A stretch of 64,000 nucleotides of DNA, from the NCBI RefSeq assembly GCF_025567385.1, contig NZ_JAOQJU010000001.1, positions 62,001-126,000 of the forward strand, in the 5' to 3' direction. The translations under genes were made by a program, and so were the position numbers. The DNA comes from Claveliimonas acetigenes. GTDB lineage: Bacteria; Bacillota; Clostridia; Lachnospirales; Lachnospiraceae. Numbering within the stretch: position 1 is the stretch's first letter; each line of letters begins with the position of its first letter. Shown here in pieces: positions 42,369 through 50,881 of this stretch. The notes beneath the pieces were generated by a model. It saw only the letters and a program-made list of their open reading frames with translations. It had not been told where the DNA came from and did not search any database.

Positions 42369-42869
42369 ATGGAGATTGAATTAAGTGAGGACCTGCAGCA
42401 TTATAAAGAATCCCTGGTTCTAGGGCTTACAGCAAAACAGTTTTTGTTTTCGGCGTTGGCATTGGGCGTAGGAACTGGGATTGTCCTGCTTTTGTATGAA
42501 AAAATCGGGATTACTTTGAGCTGTTATGTGGCAACCCCTTTTGTTGTACCTCTGGCACTGACTGGGTTTTATAACTATCATGGGCTGACATTCTGGCAGT
42601 TTGCAGGGAAGATGATTTATTTTTCCTTTTTTAACCGCCCTTTGGTGTATGGCTCTACGGAATCGGTGCAGGAACTGAAACAGATTTATATGGAAACCCG
42701 TCAGGAAGAAGAACGGGAAGTACAGCAAAGGAAAAAGGAACAGAAAAAAGAGAAGAAAGGTGGTGATGTCAACGTGGTGAAAAAGAAGGCAATCCGTATG
42801 GGGATCGTAACGGTAGTGATGATTGTACTTGGTGCGGCAGCAGCGGTGTGGTATAAGATGTACCGTTGA
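42369..42869 (+). CDS. PrgI-family (VirB3-like) T4SS protein
   Basis: 166 residues. The first ~110 residues are the PrgI pattern (LTAKQFLFSALALGVGTGIV, a second span, then GLTFWQFAGKMIYFSFFNRP). A basic linker (about 115-135) leads to a third span IVTVVMIVLGAAAAVWYKM, which many PrgI proteins lack. An internal GTG with GGTGGTGATGTC upstream (about 42775) could give the last 30 residues as a separate peptide. PrgI couples to VirB4, encoded next. Confidence 0.82.
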   Translation: MEIELSEDLQHYKESLVLGLTAKQFLFSALALGVGTGIVLLLYEKIGITLSCYVATPFVVPLALTGFYNYHGLTFWQFAGKMIYFSFFNRPLVYGSTESVQELKQIYMETRQEEEREVQQRKKEQKKEKKGGDVNVVKKKAIRMGIVTVVMIVLGAAAAVWYKMYR

Positions 42870-42941
42870 CCAGAATATTCAATCAAGGCGTGAAATAGCG
42901 CCTGCTCTCCATTTCAGGAGAGGGATACACAGACATGTAGC

Positions 42942-42979
42942 GGCAGATGGAAGCTGCTGTGTTTGTGGCCCCATCTGCC
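42942..42979 (+). promoter_or_regulatory. Hairpin in the virB4 leader
   Basis: GGCAGATGG (42942-42950) pairs with CCATCTGCC (42971-42979) just before the virB4 ribosome site AGGAGG (42984-42989). It is not followed by a T-run, so it more likely affects translation or mRNA stability than termination. Confidence 0.4.
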
Positions 42980-42999
42980 TGAAAGGAGGAAATTAGAGA

Positions 43000-45366
43000 T
43001 TGTCAATTTTTTCAGATAAGTTTGACCAGTTAAAAAAAGCAGATAAAGCAGTAAAATCCCCGAAATATCTTCAGGAAGTCATGGGGATTGGGAGAATTGC
43101 AGAAAATGGCATTTTTGAAGTAGGGAAGGGGGTATATTCCAGGACATACCGTTTTTTGGACATTAATTATGTAACCGCAGGTGCAGAAGAACAGATGCGA
43201 ATCTTAAAGCAGTATTGTAAGACGGTAAATGCCATTGATGTATATTTTCTTATTACCATTTTTAATCGGAACAAAAACATGCAGGATTTCCGGGAGCATG
43301 TACTTTTCCAGGAAAAAGGAGATGGTTTTAACTGGCTGCGTGGAAGTTATAACCAGATTATTGAAAAGCGCATTGTAGATGGAAGGCAGGGGATTGAACA
43401 GGAAAAACTGCTGACTGTATGTGTAGAACGGAAATCCTACGAACAGGCAAAAGCATTTTTTGCCACTTTTGAAGCGACCTTAAAACAGAACTTTGGAGAA
43501 CTTGGCTCCTGCATTGAAGAATTAAATGCAGAAGAACGGCTGCGGGTACTTTTCAATTTTTACCGTATAGGGGAAGAGGAACAATTTTCCTTTGATTTCA
43601 GACAGGCATTAAAAAAGGGCGGTGATCCTAAAAATGATATTTCACCAGGGTATATGCAGTTTTACCCAGGTTATTTTGAAACGGAACGGAAAAAATGCAG
43701 GGCATTATTCATTAAAAAATATCCTTCTTCTTTATCGGATACCTTTTTAAATGAGATTACCAGCCTTCCGGTTCATAGTATTACTACAATCTGTATTGTA
43801 CCAGTACCAAAAGAACTGGCAAATAAGGTTCTTCAGAAGAAATATCTGGGCATTGAAAATGATATTTTAAAGCAGCAGAGAGTCCGTAATAAAAATAACG
43901 ACTTTTCCAGTGACATTTCTCATATCAAGAAAGTCCAGAAGGAGAAGATTGTAAATCTTATGGACGACGTGCGGGAAAATGACCAGAACCTGTTTTATAC
44001 AGGGGTTAATTTCTTGATCATGGCAGAGGACAAGAAGGAGTTAGACAGTGTAACCGAAACCATTAAAAATATCGGCAATGGACGCATGTGCCAGATTGAA
44101 ACCCACTATTATCAGCAGAGGGAAGCTATGAATACCATACTTCCAGTGGGAAACCGGCAGATCAGCACAATGCGGACCATGCTCACCAGGGATATTGCAG
44201 CCCTTCTTCCCTTTAATGTACAGGAATTAAACGAAAAGTCCGGCGTCTGCTATGGCATTAACCAGGTTTCTCATAACCTTTGCATTGGAAACCGGAAAAA
44301 ACTGGCAAATGGAAATGGAATGGTATTCGGTGTTCCCGGCTCCGGAAAATCCTATTTCAGTAAGTCGGAAATGCTGCAGGTGTTCTTAGGAACAGATGAT
44401 GATATTATCTGTATCGACCCGACACTGGAATATTTTGATATTGCAGAAGCCCTGGGAAACCAGGCAGCAATCATTAACCTGTCTACCTATACAAAGAATT
44501 ACATCAATCCTTTGGAGATGGACGTTTGGGCGCTGGATTTAAACGATTCTCAGGGATATATCCGGGATAAAGGGGAATTTATGCTGGGGCTGTGTGAACA
44601 GTGTTACGGGGATAATCTAAACAGTCGCCATAAATCCATTATAGACCGTTGTGTACGAAAGTTGTATATCGACATTGCAAAGGCAAGGGAAAAGCATATC
44701 CCTACCATGTCAGAATTTTATGAGTTATTGTTGGAGCAGCCAGAAGAAGAGGCAAAGGACATTGCTTTATCGTTGGAGCTGTTTGTAAATGGCTCTTTAA
44801 ATATTTTCAATAACCATACCAATGTGAATGTACAGGCAAGGTTCATTGTCTATGGTACCAGGGACCTGGGGAAAGAGCTGGGAGCCATTTCCACTCTGGT
44901 CATGCTGGAAAATATCAGTGCCAGGATTGCAGAAAACGCAAAGAAAGGAAGGGCAACCTGGCTTTATATAGATGAGTTCCATACTGTTCTTGACCGGGAG
45001 TATAGTGCGAAATTTTTGTTCAGCCTCTGGAAAAAAGTGAGGAAGCAAGGGGGACTATGCACAGGAATCACCCAAAATTTGGTTGATATGCTGCAAAACT
45101 ATACAGCCATGACCATGCTTGGAAACAGTGAGTTTATTGCCCTGTTAAAGCAGTCCAATGTAGACAGTCAGGAATTATCCACTGCAGCAGGAATTCCAGA
45201 AGCACAATTAAAATATGTAGATAATTCTCCTTCCGGTACGGGGATCATTAAGTATGGAAATACCTGTATTCCATTTGATAACCGTATGGAAAAAGAAGCC
45301 AATCCGCTGTATGCGCTTTTCAATACCAACCTTCACGAAAAGGCGTTGCAGACAAAGCAGGAGTAA
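43000..45366 (+). CDS. virB4: VirB4-like conjugation ATPase
   Basis: TTG 43000 start, ten bases after AGGAGG; 788 residues. N-terminal VirB4/TraE domain (SRTYRFLDINYVTAGAEEQM), Walker A GVPGSGKS (444-451), Walker B ATWLYIDEFHTVLD, then GGLCTGITQNLVDML. This ATPase drives T4SS assembly and substrate movement at the membrane. Its order after PrgI is the standard one. Confidence 0.94.
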   Translation: MSIFSDKFDQLKKADKAVKSPKYLQEVMGIGRIAENGIFEVGKGVYSRTYRFLDINYVTAGAEEQMRILKQYCKTVNAIDVYFLITIFNRNKNMQDFREHVLFQEKGDGFNWLRGSYNQIIEKRIVDGRQGIEQEKLLTVCVERKSYEQAKAFFATFEATLKQNFGELGSCIEELNAEERLRVLFNFYRIGEEEQFSFDFRQALKKGGDPKNDISPGYMQFYPGYFETERKKCRALFIKKYPSSLSDTFLNEITSLPVHSITTICIVPVPKELANKVLQKKYLGIENDILKQQRVRNKNNDFSSDISHIKKVQKEKIVNLMDDVRENDQNLFYTGVNFLIMAEDKKELDSVTETIKNIGNGRMCQIETHYYQQREAMNTILPVGNRQISTMRTMLTRDIAALLPFNVQELNEKSGVCYGINQVSHNLCIGNRKKLANGNGMVFGVPGSGKSYFSKSEMLQVFLGTDDDIICIDPTLEYFDIAEALGNQAAIINLSTYTKNYINPLEMDVWALDLNDSQGYIRDKGEFMLGLCEQCYGDNLNSRHKSIIDRCVRKLYIDIAKAREKHIPTMSEFYELLLEQPEEEAKDIALSLELFVNGSLNIFNNHTNVNVQARFIVYGTRDLGKELGAISTLVMLENISARIAENAKKGRATWLYIDEFHTVLDREYSAKFLFSLWKKVRKQGGLCTGITQNLVDMLQNYTAMTMLGNSEFIALLKQSNVDSQELSTAAGIPEAQLKYVDNSPSGTGIIKYGNTCIPFDNRMEKEANPLYALFNTNLHEKALQTKQE

Positions 45367-45480
45367 TGTAATCTGAAAGGAACTTTTTCTTTTATCTGTA
45401 AAGGAAAAGGTATGACAGACGAGAAAAAAATTAGGCAACAGCAAAAATTATAAGTCGGTAAAGTAGAAAAAGGATAGGAC

Positions 45481-45516
45481 AAAAAGAGTGCAGTTCTTTT
45501 ATCAGGCACTCTTTTT
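45481..45516 (+). terminator. Terminator or attenuator after virB4
   Basis: AAAAAGAGTGC (45481-45491) pairs with GCACTCTTTTT (45506-45516), loop of 14 bases. Confidence 0.75.
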
Positions 45517-45540
45517 GTATATCATGGGAAAGGTGGCAGA

Positions 45541-45663
45541 ATGGCTGAAACATATCAAATAGAAATGAATTTAGAGCAGTTGGAAAGACTTTTAAAAAAT
45601 CTGCCGGAGGGAATTATGCTGGAGATTTGCTTTGGAAAGGAAGAACATGGAGAAGACACATAA
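45541..45663 (+). CDS. Small 40-residue ICE protein
   Basis: ATG 45541 with AAAGGTGG eight bases upstream; MAETYQIEMNLEQLERLLKN ... EICFGKEEHGEDT. Acidic amphipathic helix. It overlaps the start of the RadC-like gene by 17 bases, suggesting coupled translation. Function unknown. Confidence 0.5.
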   Translation: MAETYQIEMNLEQLERLLKNLPEGIMLEICFGKEEHGEDT

Positions 45664-46168
45664 AATAGATGTGGTAAGTATACGCCTGGTGGAAGAACCT
45701 CCTCTATACAGTAGCAAAGAATTAAAAAATCCCTGTGATGTGGCAGAACTCTTTCAGGATTTTTTAAAAGATTGTGACCGGGAAATGTTCTGTATTTTAA
45801 ACCTTCGGACAAAAGGACAGGTAATCAATCTCAATGTAGTGGGTGTCGGGACTCTGAACAGTGTATTGATACACCCGAGGGAAGTGTTTAAATCTGCAAT
45901 CCTGTCTAATGCCAGCAATATCATCCTGGCACATAACCATCCTTCGGGAAATCCGGAACCTAGCAGGCAGGACATGGACATGACAAAAAGATTGGCAGAA
46001 GCTGGGCGGCTTCTGGGGATTGAAGTGCTGGATCATGTGATTGTATCAGATGACCGGTATTTTAGCTTCCGGGAGGAAAAGCTATTGCCGGAATATTTCC
46101 AGATGGATGGGATAGCTGCGGAGCAATCCTTTCCGTATGCAAAGAGTGAAAGAGAGAAGGTACGTTAA
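45647..46168 (+). CDS. radC: RadC/JAB-domain protein
   Basis: The start is ATG 45647 (MEKTHKIDVVSIRLVEEPPL) after GGAAAGGAAG; 173 residues, lacking the N-terminal HhH region of chromosomal RadC. JAMM metalloprotease motif HNHPSGNPEPSRQD, with ILAHNHPSG as the strongest signature. Mobile elements commonly carry such short RadC proteins. They are often linked to anti-restriction or DNA-uptake functions, but the biochemical role is not established. Confidence 0.88.
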   Translation: MEKTHKIDVVSIRLVEEPPLYSSKELKNPCDVAELFQDFLKDCDREMFCILNLRTKGQVINLNVVGVGTLNSVLIHPREVFKSAILSNASNIILAHNHPSGNPEPSRQDMDMTKRLAEAGRLLGIEVLDHVIVSDDRYFSFREEKLLPEYFQMDGIAAEQSFPYAKSEREKVR

Positions 46169-46302
46169 TGGGATTGACGGATTAATACGGGAACCATATA
46201 ATGAGTACAATGGAAAATTTGTTTATAGAAACAAACACGTTGATGGAGAATGTAAAAATTCTGTGATTAGCGTTTAAAGTGTGTTATATTAGGAGGAGAA
46301 CG

Positions 46303-46899
46303 ATGGGATTAAAAGATGCGAAAGAAGGAAAACTTCTATATCATTTAACAGAATTAAAGAATCTGGAATCTATTATTGATTTTGGCCTTGTGCCGAGAAA
46401 GATTCTAAGGGAGAATACGGTAACATTTGGAGATGTAGCAGATCCAGAAATTATACGCAAGAGGGAAAGTCTGGGATTGGACGGATACATTCCATTTCAT
46501 TTTCATCCATATTCAGCTTTTGATGTGGCTGTAAAGAAAACTCATGCGGGAGAGGAAATGATCTATATCTGTATTACCAGAAATTTGGCAAGGCGCAATA
46601 ATTTCAGCATTTTACCTAAGCACCCATTGGCATTGGAAGGATGCCAGTTATATGATTATGATGAAGGTTTTGAAATGATCAACTGGGATATTCTTACCAG
46701 TGTGGGGCAAAATGACGTGGAAGCCAGAAATATAAAGATGGCGGAATGCCTGAGCCCATTGGTTATTCCTGTTGATGCATTCCAGTGCATCTATGTTTCA
46801 TCTGAAGAAACTAAAAACAGAGTAACAAATTTACTGAAACAGAAAGGCGTTATCTTTCCACCGCCATTTATTACGGTGATGTCCCAATGGTTTGAATAA
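46303..46899 (+). CDS. darT: DarT-like DNA ADP-ribosyltransferase toxin
   Basis: The start is ATG 46303 with AGGAGGAGAACG upstream; 198 residues. The DarT/DUF4433 fold is suggested by LLYHLTELKNLESIIDFGLV at the N-terminus and GYIPFHFHPYSAFDVAV (61-77; family pattern VPFYFxPxSPMLY). Glu148 in KMAECLSPLVIPVDAF is the likely catalytic Glu. DarT uses NAD+ to attach ADP-ribose to a base in single-stranded DNA, blocking replication. The macrodomain gene next to it is the antitoxin. DarTG can act as phage defence and also keeps mobile elements in the population. Confidence 0.85.
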   Translation: MGLKDAKEGKLLYHLTELKNLESIIDFGLVPRKILRENTVTFGDVADPEIIRKRESLGLDGYIPFHFHPYSAFDVAVKKTHAGEEMIYICITRNLARRNNFSILPKHPLALEGCQLYDYDEGFEMINWDILTSVGQNDVEARNIKMAECLSPLVIPVDAFQCIYVSSEETKNRVTNLLKQKGVIFPPPFITVMSQWFE

Positions 46900-46917
46900 C
46901 GAGAGGAGGTGGTTGTG

Positions 46918-47955
46918 TTGATTAAATACACAACTGGAGATATGTTTCAGTCTGGTGCAGAGTGTTTAGTTAATACAGTCAACTGTGAAGGCTATATGGG
47001 AAAGGGAATTGCGTATCAATTTAAACTGAAATTTCCGGAAAACAATAAAGCCTATATAAAAGCATGTAAAGACAAAACACTTCATGTCGGAACAATCCAT
47101 ACTTTTGTAGAGAATGGCATTACAATTGTAAACTTTCCGACGAAAGATAAGTGGCGTGAAAACTCTAAAATAAGTTATATAGAAACAGCACTGGATGTTC
47201 TGGTAGAAAGGCTTCCGAAACTGAATGTAAAGTCCGTAGCGATTCCCCCGCTGGGATGTGGTAATGGTGGTTTGGATTGGCAGACAGTAAAAGAACTGAT
47301 ACAAAAGAAATTAAAACCAATTGCTGATGATTTTACGGTTTTGATTTATGAGCCACAGAGAAATTATGTGCAGAAAGCAGCTACTGCACCTAAACTTACA
47401 GCAGCCAGTTTAGTCTTGATGAAACTCAAAATGGGACTGAAACGTTGTACAAAACTTCGTCTTCAAAAAGCGGCGTATTTTATGAATTTATATCTGGAAG
47501 AACCTTATTTTTCCTTTCAAAAGTATAAATATGGTCCATATGCCCATTCCATTGATATTGTTGGCAGAAATATCGGAGAGTATCAGAGTTTTTATGGATT
47601 AAATGATACAGAATCGACGTATCAGTTAGCTTATCAGGTGATATGCAGTGAAAAAACAACAAAGCTATTGAACCGCCTTTCTCCTGCAATTGAAAAGGCT
47701 GTTGCTTATGTAAATGGGATAGAGAGCGACCATGAACTGGAAGGACTTGCAACAGTAACTTATTTAGTCCAGACTTTTTCAAGAATAGATGCCAGCCAGA
47801 TCGTATCTGAATTTAAACAGTGGTCAGATGACAAAGCAACCCGTTTTACTGAGGATGAAATAAAGAAATACATTGACTGCTTGGAGCAGATGGGTGTGAT
47901 AGAACGGGATATTATGGGAAACTATTGCATTTCAGAGTATCTTTCTTACAGATAA
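46918..47955 (+). CDS. darG: DarG-like macrodomain antitoxin
   Basis: TTG 46918 (MIKYTTGDMFQS) is chosen, eight bases after GAGGAGGTGG; GTG 46915 and 46909 are possible. 345 residues. Macro domain ~1-150: GDMFQSGAECLVNTVNCEGY and VAIPPLGCGNGGLDW, the ADP-ribose binding loops. This domain removes ADP-ribose from DNA. The C-terminal ~180 residues (KLRLQKAAYFMNLYLEEPYF, then KYKYGPYAHSIDI) resemble the DarT-binding domain and also a Panacea/SocA-like fold. Nineteen bases downstream of darT. Confidence 0.87.
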   Translation: MIKYTTGDMFQSGAECLVNTVNCEGYMGKGIAYQFKLKFPENNKAYIKACKDKTLHVGTIHTFVENGITIVNFPTKDKWRENSKISYIETALDVLVERLPKLNVKSVAIPPLGCGNGGLDWQTVKELIQKKLKPIADDFTVLIYEPQRNYVQKAATAPKLTAASLVLMKLKMGLKRCTKLRLQKAAYFMNLYLEEPYFSFQKYKYGPYAHSIDIVGRNIGEYQSFYGLNDTESTYQLAYQVICSEKTTKLLNRLSPAIEKAVAYVNGIESDHELEGLATVTYLVQTFSRIDASQIVSEFKQWSDDKATRFTEDEIKKYIDCLEQMGVIERDIMGNYCISEYLSYR

Positions 47956-47992
47956 ACAACAATTAAAAAAGAAAATAGGAAGTAACACGAAG

Positions 47993-48025
47993 AGCATTAT
48001 CGCTAAAAACGGTAGTGCTTTTTTT
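47993..48025 (+). terminator. Terminator of darTG
   Basis: AGCATTATCG (47993-48002) pairs with CGGTAGTGCT (48010-48019) through G-T wobbles, followed by TTTTTTT. Confidence 0.7.
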
Positions 48026-48050
48026 GTGCATAAAAAGGAGGTATTGCTAC

Positions 48051-49391
48051 GTGGAAAAAGGTGAGATGGGCGAGAATGCCACCGGACGTTTGGCAACGTA
48101 TTATGTGGCAGAATGTATGGAATTTAACCGCTATGGAGAATACAGGGAGGATATCCACAGTGCAGAAGAGGCAGTAAAGATCTATCAGAGTATTCCTTCT
48201 GAAAGGTTGAATGCAGGAAAAGGAATTGGGCTTCATGTGGAGGAAGAAGATGGTATTCCATTGGAATTTTCCCTGGTTTATAACGGAGAGTTGGATGTGG
48301 ATCTTTTGAGAGATATCTATGATCCAAACCAATACCCAGAGGTTTTTATAGCTGCCAGGGAACTGAGTGCTTATCTTCCGGAAACAAAAGTCATTGATAC
48401 CAAAGGGCTTTTAAAAGAGAAAACCTTGGAGGCTACTGTTTTTGCAGATGAAATGATAAAACTGGAAAAAAATCTTGACCCTGATTTTTACCATACCTTT
48501 TATCCGAAAGAAGCAGAACATAAGGAAGCTATTATATGGAAAGCCTTATGTCAAGATGGAAAAGAGGAATACAGCAGGTGGCTGGGAAGCAAGATATTTG
48601 AGCAGAAACCAGAGCTGAAAGAACAGGCAGACAAACTAAAGACAACACTGGAACAGGTAAAACTTATTCCGCCGGTGGACTTGAAACCCTTTGTGTATGT
48701 GCGGATCAGTGAACACCCGGACATTCCATTGGAAGAAGCCATGCCATTAAATCAAGCGGTAGAATTGTTCGGAAAGCTGGATCGGCAGGCAGTGGAAGAG
48801 AAAGATATGGCAGGTTATTACAAAACACATTTTGAAATCTGTTTTCTCTCAGAGGGGGAAGTCATGTCTTATACCGGGCGCCAGGATTTTGGTGACGGGG
48901 AAGGAAATCTGCTGGATCATGTAAAAGCATTTGCAGATTATTATCTCCATACAGAAGAAGGGCAGAAGCTTATGAAACAGACCGCCAGGACAACAGAAGA
49001 ATGGGAACATGAACAACAGCAAATGAGATGGGTACTGGAGGAGATGCTTCCTACCCTTCAGTATTTCTGCAACCTGGAAAAACTGGAAACAGCGGTTCTG
49101 GAAGAACAGGAAATAGAAAAGAAAGTCCCTTTACTGACGCAGGGGGACGCATCACGAAAAGCATATCAGGAAGCCATGCTTGCCTATATCCGGGAAAGCA
49201 GGATTGCATTAAATACAGGGAAGGAGCTGCCTTGTATGCCGGATATCCGGGATTTTGCAACTGCCTGTCCGGATAAATCATACAAAGAACAGGTTATGGA
49301 AGAGATACGACAGGAAGCAGAGTCATACGGTATGACCGTAGAAGCGTATGCAGCAAATGGATATGAGCCGCCAAAAAGGGGCGGCAGATAA
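48051..49391 (+). CDS. ICE accessory protein (polyvalent-protein domain type)
   Basis: GTG 48051 after AAAGGAGGT; 446 residues. The N-terminal ~100 residues (TGRLATYYVAECMEFNRYGE, HSAEEAVKIYQSIPSERLNAG) resemble small domains found in large polyvalent mobile-element proteins. The middle contains a second related unit (VYVRISEHPDIPLEEAMPLN) and the C-terminal ~100 residues are a DUF3849-like helical region (SRKAYQEAMLAYIRESRIAL). Cytosolic; no catalytic motif. Conserved in Tn1549-type elements, role unknown. Confidence 0.6.
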   Translation: MEKGEMGENATGRLATYYVAECMEFNRYGEYREDIHSAEEAVKIYQSIPSERLNAGKGIGLHVEEEDGIPLEFSLVYNGELDVDLLRDIYDPNQYPEVFIAARELSAYLPETKVIDTKGLLKEKTLEATVFADEMIKLEKNLDPDFYHTFYPKEAEHKEAIIWKALCQDGKEEYSRWLGSKIFEQKPELKEQADKLKTTLEQVKLIPPVDLKPFVYVRISEHPDIPLEEAMPLNQAVELFGKLDRQAVEEKDMAGYYKTHFEICFLSEGEVMSYTGRQDFGDGEGNLLDHVKAFADYYLHTEEGQKLMKQTARTTEEWEHEQQQMRWVLEEMLPTLQYFCNLEKLETAVLEEQEIEKKVPLLTQGDASRKAYQEAMLAYIRESRIALNTGKELPCMPDIRDFATACPDKSYKEQVMEEIRQEAESYGMTVEAYAANGYEPPKRGGR

Positions 49392-49450
49392 AATTAGGAA
49401 AGGAGGCGGAGTTTTGGCCATGTAAAAGATATCTTCCCTCCTGAAAAAAA

Positions 49451-50272
49451 TTGGATTTAGAAAAAACAGCAATAGAACGTATCCGCACTGCCAGCCAGAT
49501 GTCCCTGCAACATTATGGGCTTCCTTTGGTAGTGACGGACAGTGGAGGAAAAGACAGCGCCGTATGCAGGGAACTGGTACGGCGTTCCGGCGTGCCATTT
49601 GAACTGATGCACAACCTGACTACTGCAGATGCCCCACAGACTATTTATTATGTGAGGGAACAGTTTCAGAAGGCAGAACAGGCCGGTATAACTTGTAGTA
49701 TCAATAAACCTTACTATAAAGGGCAGCGGATAACTATGTGGAGCCTGATCCCCATGAAAATGATCCCTCCTACCAGGACTATCCGGTATTGTTGTGAGGT
49801 TCTAAAAGAAAATGGTGGGGCTGGGCGTTTTATCACCACAGGTGTCCGGTGGGCAGAAAGCCGAAAGCGGAGGAAAAACAGGGGGATTTATGAAAATTTT
49901 GTCCCAAATGGAAAAAAACGTGCCATTATTTTAAATAATGATAATGATGATACCAGGCGACTCTTTGAATCATGCCTGTCAAGGGGCAAACACGTATGCA
50001 ATCCCATTGTTGACTGGAGTGACCAGCAGGTCTGGGAGTATATCCAGGCAGAGAAAATACCCATGAACCCTCTTTACGAAATGGGATTTCACTGGGTTGG
50101 CTGTGTAGGCTGTCCTATGGCAGGAAAACAAAGATACCGGGAGTTCCGCATCTTCCCGACCTATGAGAGGGCTTACCGGCGGGCTTTTGCTAAAATGCTG
50201 GAGTTAAGGAAAGCTGCAGGAAGGCAGTGCAATTCCCGCTTATGGTCAGATGTAGATGCTTTTTTCCGTTAG
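49451..50272 (+). CDS. PAPS-reductase-like PP-loop protein, truncated by a late in-frame stop
   Basis: 273 residues to TAG 50270-50272. PP-loop VVTDSGGKDSAVCRELV (~27-43), RYCCEVLKENGG, and the cysteine-rich end GCVGCPMAGKQRYREF. This is the phosphoadenosine-phosphosulfate reductase/DndC-like family often carried by ICEs. After TAG the frame continues WMEDPGIPGQYELSFHEDTN to a second stop at 50354-50356, which looks like the family's true C-terminus. A TGG-to-TAG change has probably removed 28 residues. Start TTG 49451 lacks a good ribosome site, so expression may be poor. Target unknown; DNA modification or sulfur chemistry are options. Confidence 0.78.
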   Translation: MDLEKTAIERIRTASQMSLQHYGLPLVVTDSGGKDSAVCRELVRRSGVPFELMHNLTTADAPQTIYYVREQFQKAEQAGITCSINKPYYKGQRITMWSLIPMKMIPPTRTIRYCCEVLKENGGAGRFITTGVRWAESRKRRKNRGIYENFVPNGKKRAIILNNDNDDTRRLFESCLSRGKHVCNPIVDWSDQQVWEYIQAEKIPMNPLYEMGFHWVGCVGCPMAGKQRYREFRIFPTYERAYRRAFAKMLELRKAAGRQCNSRLWSDVDAFFR

Positions 50273-50374
50273 TGGATGGAGGATCCTGGTATCCCCGGAC
50301 AGTATGAATTGTCCTTTCATGAAGATACCAATGAGATTTATTATGACTATTTGTAGTGGAAGAGAGGAGGAATT

Positions 50375-50881
50375 ATCGCAAAATATCAATTATCTTTTGG
50401 ACTGCAGTATGAAGCCTGGATGCTGGAAATCCGTATTCCGGACTGGCTGGAGTTTCCTTCTAAGGAGCAGGCACTAAAATATGGTGAGCAAGCTGAGGTT
50501 TCCGTTTTCTTAAAAGCGGAAGCTATTTTTTTGCTCTTTGATGGCAGTAAGGAGAAGATTTTACCGCAGCAGACGGAACTTTATCAGTTTTCCTACCTGA
50601 AAGAAAAGACTTATGACAGACTGGGACCGCCACTTTCCCCGGAAGACATAGACCATTTGGTAGAAGTGGGGGAATTGGAGCAGGTACTGTTCAGTGAAAA
50701 ATATATCCTGACAGAAGATGATTACCAGGAATTTTCCGGAAACCTTATGGAAGCCTTTCAGGAATTGGAAAAGGAGTACGGTCCACCACCCAGAGAAAAG
50801 GAACAGGGGTATCTGTTTCAGGCGCTCTGGTATCAGGCAGAAGAATTAAACCCCGGAGAGGGGGACTGCTTTGGAGATTAA
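50375..50881 (+). CDS. ICE hypothetical protein with apparent ATC start
   Basis: 168 residues if started at ATC 50375, four bases after a perfect GAGAGGAGG. It reads (M)AKYQLSFGLQYEAWMLEIRI, a natural-looking N-terminus. The first ATG is 50420 and has no ribosome site. The rest is acidic and soluble (PPLSPEDIDHLVEVGELEQV; KYILTEDDYQEFSGNLMEAF). No family recognised. Its stop overlaps the TTG of the hydrolase gene. Either a real ATC start or an ATG-to-ATC loss. Confidence 0.6.
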   Translation: MAKYQLSFGLQYEAWMLEIRIPDWLEFPSKEQALKYGEQAEVSVFLKAEAIFLLFDGSKEKILPQQTELYQFSYLKEKTYDRLGPPLSPEDIDHLVEVGELEQVLFSEKYILTEDDYQEFSGNLMEAFQELEKEYGPPPREKEQGYLFQALWYQAEELNPGEGDCFGD

